Origin: Reclinomonas americana ATCC 50394
Taxonomy: Eukaryota > Jakobida > Jakobea > Jakobida
Length of the DNA: 55,611 nucleotides
Direction of reading: 5' to 3'
Assembly: GCA_048213135.1 (NCBI GenBank)
Contig: PS015453.1
Coordinates: 104,983 to 160,593, forward strand
The notes below the pieces were generated by a model. It was given only the letters and a program-made list of their open reading frames with translations, searched no databases and had not been told where the DNA came from. Position numbers and translations under genes: made by a program. Each line of letters opens with the position of its first letter. Position 1 is the stretch's first letter. Below are positions 53,514-55,611 of the stretch, piece after piece.

Positions 53514-55055
53514 ATGAGCGCGCGTGGGAGCAGCGCGGCGGCGGCTGGCGGCAAGATGACTGCGGCGCAGCGCAAGGCATTGAATGATGTGCAGAGCGTC
53601 ACTGGCCAGACGTTGCGTGCCTCTGTGTGTGTGCGCGTGTGTGTGTGTTTGGAAATTGCGACTCGCCCTCGCTCACTCACTCGCCTGCTGCAGTGAGCGT
53701 GTGGCATTGGATGTGCTACAAAAGTGCAACTGGCGTGTCGACGAGGCCGTCGACTACTACTTCACCAACAGCCACAAGTTGAGCCAGAAAAAACGCACAC
53801 ACTCTAGTCAATCATGTGCGCACTCGTGCCTCACAGTTGTCGCTCTCCCGTGTGAAGGTACCCAGCGGCGCGGCCCTCCATTAATGCGGCACAACTAGAG
53901 GGCATGTTTGAAAAGTACAAGGGTGAGCTGGATGCTTGCTTGTGCAACCCCCCCCCCCCCAGTGTGGTGACATGCATGCAATGCAGCGGCGAGTGGCGGC
54001 GGCTACGAGGATGCAGTGCATGACTCGGGCATTTTGACGTTTGCCGAAGATCTGGGCATTGCACCGGAGGACATTGAGATGCTGGTGATGGGATTCCTGC
54101 TCAAGCAGAAGGACGGCATTGGTGTGTTTTGTGTTTGAGCATGTGCTGATCATCTCTCTGTCTCACTGTCTCATCTACGTGCGTGCGTGCNNNNNNNNNN
54201 NNNNNNNNNNNNNNNNNNNNNNNNNNNNNNNNNNNNNNNNNNNNNNNNNNNNNNNNNNNNNNNNNNNNNNNNNNNNNNNNNNNNNNNNNNNNNNNNNNNN
54301 NNNNNNNNNNNNNNNNNNNNNNNNNNNNNNNNNNNNNNNNNNNNNNNNNNNNNNNNNNNNNNNNNNNNNNNNNNNNNNNNNNNNNNNNNNNNNNNNNNNN
54401 NNNNNNNNNNNNNNNNNNNNNNNNNNNNNNNNNNNNNNNNNNNNNNNNNNNNNNNNNNNNNNNNNNNNNNNNNNNNNNNNNNNNNNNNNNNNNNNNNNNN
54501 NNNNNNNNNNNNNNNNNNNNNNNNNNNNNNNNNNNNNNNNNNNNNNNNNNNNNNNNNNNNNAGCCATCTCGCGCAGTGAGTGGATGGAGGGCTGGACGCG
54601 TCTCAATTGTGACACGTTGGACAGCATGAAGCAGGCGATTGGACGCGCCAAGACGCAGATTGACGCGTCGGCGGACAAGTTCAAGGAATTCTACGTCTAC
54701 GCCTTCTTCTACAGCAAAGAGGCGGTGGACTCGGTCAACACTCTGCGTTGCGTCGGCATTCCGGTGCCCAAAGTTTTTCGATTGCTTCCCTCGTCCTCAT
54801 TTCCACGCAGCTGTTGACATTGCGTGCGCCGTGTGGGAACTGGTACTGGCCGGCCGGTACAAGTACCTGGGCGACTGGGTCAACTACATCCAGACGGTGT
54901 ACAAGAGGGCCATCACGCGCGATACGTGGACCGAGCTCCTCAACTTCATCACCTCCATCAATGACGACTTCTCCAACTACGACCCGAACTCGGCGTGGCC
55001 GACGACGATCGACGAGTTTGTGGAGTACATGCAGAGCAAGGCTGGCCGCAAGTAA
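53514..55055 (+). CDS. DCN1-like cullin neddylation co-E3
   Basis: Promotes transfer of NEDD8 to cullins together with the UBC12 E2. The start MSARGSSAAAAGGKMTAAQR is followed by a UBA-like domain: TGQT joined by an intron (donor gttgcgtgcc) to ERVALDVLQKCNWRVDEAVD and YYFTNSH. The EF-hand-like and PONY parts follow: GILTFAEDLGIAPEDIEMLV, an N gap (54191-54561), ISRSEWMEGWTRLNCDTLDS, FKEFYVYAFFYSKEA, VDIACAVWELVLAGRYKYLG, ITRDTWTELLNFITSINDDF and SNYDPNSAWPTTIDEFVEYM. The Asp, Ala, Trp and Pro residues of the cullin-binding DAWP patch are visible in the last segment. Ends SKAGRK-TAA. Confidence 0.94.
53948..53960. repeat. Poly-C tract in DCN1 intron
   Basis: Thirteen C residues inside a short intron, between donor gtgagctgg and acceptor aatgcag. 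Length may be affected by sequencing error but it is outside coding sequence. Confidence 0.9.
54191..54561. other. Assembly gap (371 N)
   Basis: Run of N inside the DCN1-like gene; hides a short piece of coding sequence between the EF-hand-like and PONY segments. Confidence 1.
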
Positions 55056-55161
55056 AATGTACTTGCCACCACCCAACAATGCACTGTGCGAGTTATGTCT
55101 TCTCTTCTTTTTTTCATTCTCCCACCCCCCACGGCCAGCACATTGGCTTGTGGTGAGTTCG
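55056..55161. other. Convergent spacer
   Basis: 106 bp between the stop codons of the DCN1-like and UCH genes, with T- and C-rich runs. It must hold both 3' ends. Confidence 0.6.
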
Positions 55162-55611
55162 TTAGTCATCCGACGGAGCCGCCGCCAGCGCCAGCAGCGC
55201 AAACTCCTGCTCATCCGGCCTCTTCTCCAGGTACTCGGTGCGCACCACCGCCGCCGCGCGGTTCAGCACCTCGTCCTCGGCGCACTCGCCGTGATCGACC
55301 GGCGCCTCGCGCATGCCATCCAGCTCCCACAGATGCGCCTCGCCCTCGCCACTCGCCGGCGCCGCGCGCACAAAGCACACAAAGTGGTAGGCCACCTGAT
55401 CGTCGGCACACACCTCCGTCTGCCCAATCGCCACCGTGTCGTCGTGCGCCGCATGCAGCGCCTCATCGGCGGCCAACAGCGCGCCCAACTCCGTCGGCGA
55501 CCGCACCTCATGCGTGCGCTCCAGGAACGCTCCCAGTGGCGACGCACCACCCGTGAGACTGGCGGCGAGCGGCGCCGCATTGGCCACCGCATGCAGCAGC
55601 GCAATGGTGCC
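55162..55611 (-). CDS. Ubiquitin C-terminal hydrolase (UCHL3-type), partial at right edge
   Basis: Peptidase family C12 deubiquitinase that frees ubiquitin from small C-terminal adducts. The window starts within the protein at GTIALLHAVANAAPLAAS; family members have N-x-C-G-T directly here, so the catalytic Cys codon lies immediately beyond the right edge. The catalytic His is in VAYHFVCFV (codon 55384-55386) and the Asp in LWELDGMREAPVDHGE (55318-55320). The flexible crossover loop region (DDTVAIGQTEVCADDQ) is present. The C-terminus reads DEQEFALLALAAAPSDD-TGA. The visible part (149 residues) has no intron. Closest by memory to UCHL3/UCHL1 rather than UCHL5 or BAP1, which have longer tails. 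Confidence 0.95.
   Translation of the reverse strand, partial: GTIALLHAVANAAPLAASLTGGASPLGAFLERTHEVRSPTELGALLAADEALHAAHDDTVAIGQTEVCADDQVAYHFVCFVRAAPASGEGEAHLWELDGMREAPVDHGECAEDEVLNRAAAVVRTEYLEKRPDEQEFALLALAAAPSDD

Overview
The window is a compact, GC-rich, intron-rich eukaryotic nuclear region. About twenty protein genes lie on both strands, often less than 150 bp apart. Almost every gene is cut by many short GT-AG introns, mostly 50-100 nt, and some carry dinucleotide microsatellites. TAA, TAG and TGA all end recognisable proteins (for example TAA for the DCN1-like gene, TAG for the V-ATPase subunit, TGA for the HECT ligase), so the standard code is used. An RPGRIP1L-like coiled-coil protein hints at a ciliated or flagellated protist. 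I cannot name the species. No tRNA, rRNA, CRISPR or transposon was recognised. Ten N gaps interrupt the sequence and several cut genes.

Layout, left part (1-11.4 kb): an unrecognised minus-strand gene with a poly-Ser tract (left edge); a coiled-coil, basic-helix protein with tandem RRPS/SPR repeats (1.2-5.1 kb, +); a cathepsin Z-type cysteine protease (5.3-7.3 kb, -); V-ATPase subunit D (7.4-9.1 kb, +); a small secreted acidic protein (9.9-11.4 kb, +).

Middle part (11.9-34.6 kb): one giant HECT E3 ubiquitin ligase with a SPRY-like domain, resembling HECTD4, fills 11.9-26.8 kb (+). It is followed by a convergent Na+/solute symporter (26.9-30.0 kb, -), the first of two Sec1/Munc18 genes (30.4-34.0 kb, +), and an unknown gene fragment (34.2-34.6 kb, -).

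Right part (35.6-55.6 kb): an unknown fragment (+), a WD40 protein with a Ser-rich head (-), a nitrilase-family amidohydrolase (+), a threonine synthase-like PLP enzyme (-), a long coiled-coil protein (+), the second Sec1/Munc18 gene (+), a multi-pass membrane protein (+), the RPGRIP1L-like protein with Asp-rich tail (+), a tiny basic protein gene (-), a DCN1-like cullin neddylation factor (+) and a ubiquitin C-terminal hydrolase cut by the right edge (-).

Themes: vesicle fusion (two Sec1/Munc18 paralogues that share intron positions and a C-terminal DPF motif), the ubiquitin/NEDD8 system (HECT ligase, DCN1, UCH), and endo-lysosomal function (V-ATPase, cathepsin Z). These are eukaryotic neighbours, not operons, so shared location is not evidence of shared function. 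Coding frames were chosen by joining exons at GT-AG borders and by resemblance to families known from memory; no database search was possible.
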